Assembly: GCA_006227805.1 (NCBI GenBank)
Contig: SBFT01000262.1
Coordinates: 1-12,462 of the forward strand
Reading direction: 5' to 3'
Length of the DNA: 12,462 bases
DNA from: Paracoccaceae bacterium
GTDB taxonomy: Bacteria; Pseudomonadota; Alphaproteobacteria; Rhodobacterales; Rhodobacteraceae
The first letter of the stretch is position 1; the number at the start of each line of letters is the position of its first letter. Both the position numbers and the translations under genes were made by a program. The notes beneath the pieces were generated by a model. That model saw only the letters and a list, made by a program, of their open reading frames with translations, made no database searches and was not told where the DNA came from. Of this stretch, positions 12,270 to 12,462 are shown in pieces.

Positions 12270-12462
12270 TGTTTAACCGCCTCAGCCTGCGCCTGCGCGT
12301 CTTCCTCTTCTTCTGCCTTCTGGCGCTGGGCGGGATCGCGATCACGGCGGGCGGGCTGGTGGCGGGATACCGGCGCGCCGGGGACCCGGCGCTGTTCGAC
12401 GCCTATGTCTTCAGCGGTATCATCATCTCGTTTCTGGTCCTGGGCCTCGTCACCGGGGTCTG
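12269..12462 (+). CDS. Start of a membrane protein, probably a membrane-tethered 3'-5' exonuclease; cut by the window edge
   Basis: An open frame begins with ATG at 12269, overlapping the previous stop as TGATG, and runs to the end of the window (64 codons plus two bases). The visible part starts MFNRLSLRLRVFLFF, then has two hydrophobic segments (about 10-33 and 46-64) with a short polar loop YRRAGDPALFDAYVF. No catalytic domain is in view. From general knowledge, genes following the DUF4212/SSS/DUF294 group often encode a DNA polymerase III epsilon-like exonuclease, and alphaproteobacterial versions carry an N-terminal membrane hairpin of this style. A sensor histidine kinase N-terminus is the main alternative. 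Presence of a gene is well supported by the overlap; the identity is a context-based inference. Confidence 0.6.
   Translation, partial: MFNRLSLRLRVFLFFCLLALGGIAITAGGLVAGYRRAGDPALFDAYVFSGIIISFLVLGLVTGV

Overview
The window is high-GC (by eye about two thirds G+C), densely packed DNA. Gene content and protein style suggest an alphaproteobacterium, most likely of the Rhodobacterales/Paracoccaceae type. This is an inference: there is no rRNA or other phylogenetic marker. I see no tRNA, rRNA, transposase, phage gene, CRISPR array or replication origin.

Region A (1-4454, all minus strand) is a five-gene catabolic operon for a four-carbon sugar acid, read right to left. It encodes a TRAP transporter (periplasmic binding protein dctP, small membrane subunit dctQ, large membrane subunit dctM), an L-threonate dehydrogenase (ltnD) and a 2-oxo-tetronate kinase of the former DUF1537 family (otnK, cut by the window edge). 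The dctQ/dctM and ltnD/otnK junctions overlap and dctM/ltnD are 2 bp apart, so the genes are probably co-transcribed. L-threonate or a close relative would be imported, oxidised, then phosphorylated. The aldolase and isomerase that should finish the route would lie to the left of the window. A strong GC stem-loop lies between dctP and dctQ.

Region B (4455-4967) is the divergent control region between dctP and acs. It holds a likely sigma-70 promoter for dctP, an extended -10 promoter for acs, several GC-rich palindromes including a perfect 20-bp one, a TGACA-N6-TGTCA inverted repeat, and an AT-rich island unlike anything else in the window.

Region C (4968-12462, all plus strand) is an acetate import and activation locus. 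It runs acetyl-CoA synthetase (acs), an adenylate kinase (adk), a small DUF4212 subunit and its sodium:solute symporter of the VC_2705 type, a cNMP-like/CBS/DUF294 nucleotidyltransferase protein, an unrecognised membrane-anchored protein, and the start of a membrane protein. From neighbourhood knowledge, the last is probably a membrane-tethered 3'-5' exonuclease. A coherent reading is this: the symporter brings in acetate, Acs activates it to acetyl-CoA and releases AMP, Adk recycles the AMP, and the CBS/DUF294 protein could sense adenylates and modify a partner. That last regulatory step is the undescribed part and is a hypothesis only. GC hairpins lie in three of the intergenic gaps of this region, each close upstream of a Shine-Dalgarno sequence.
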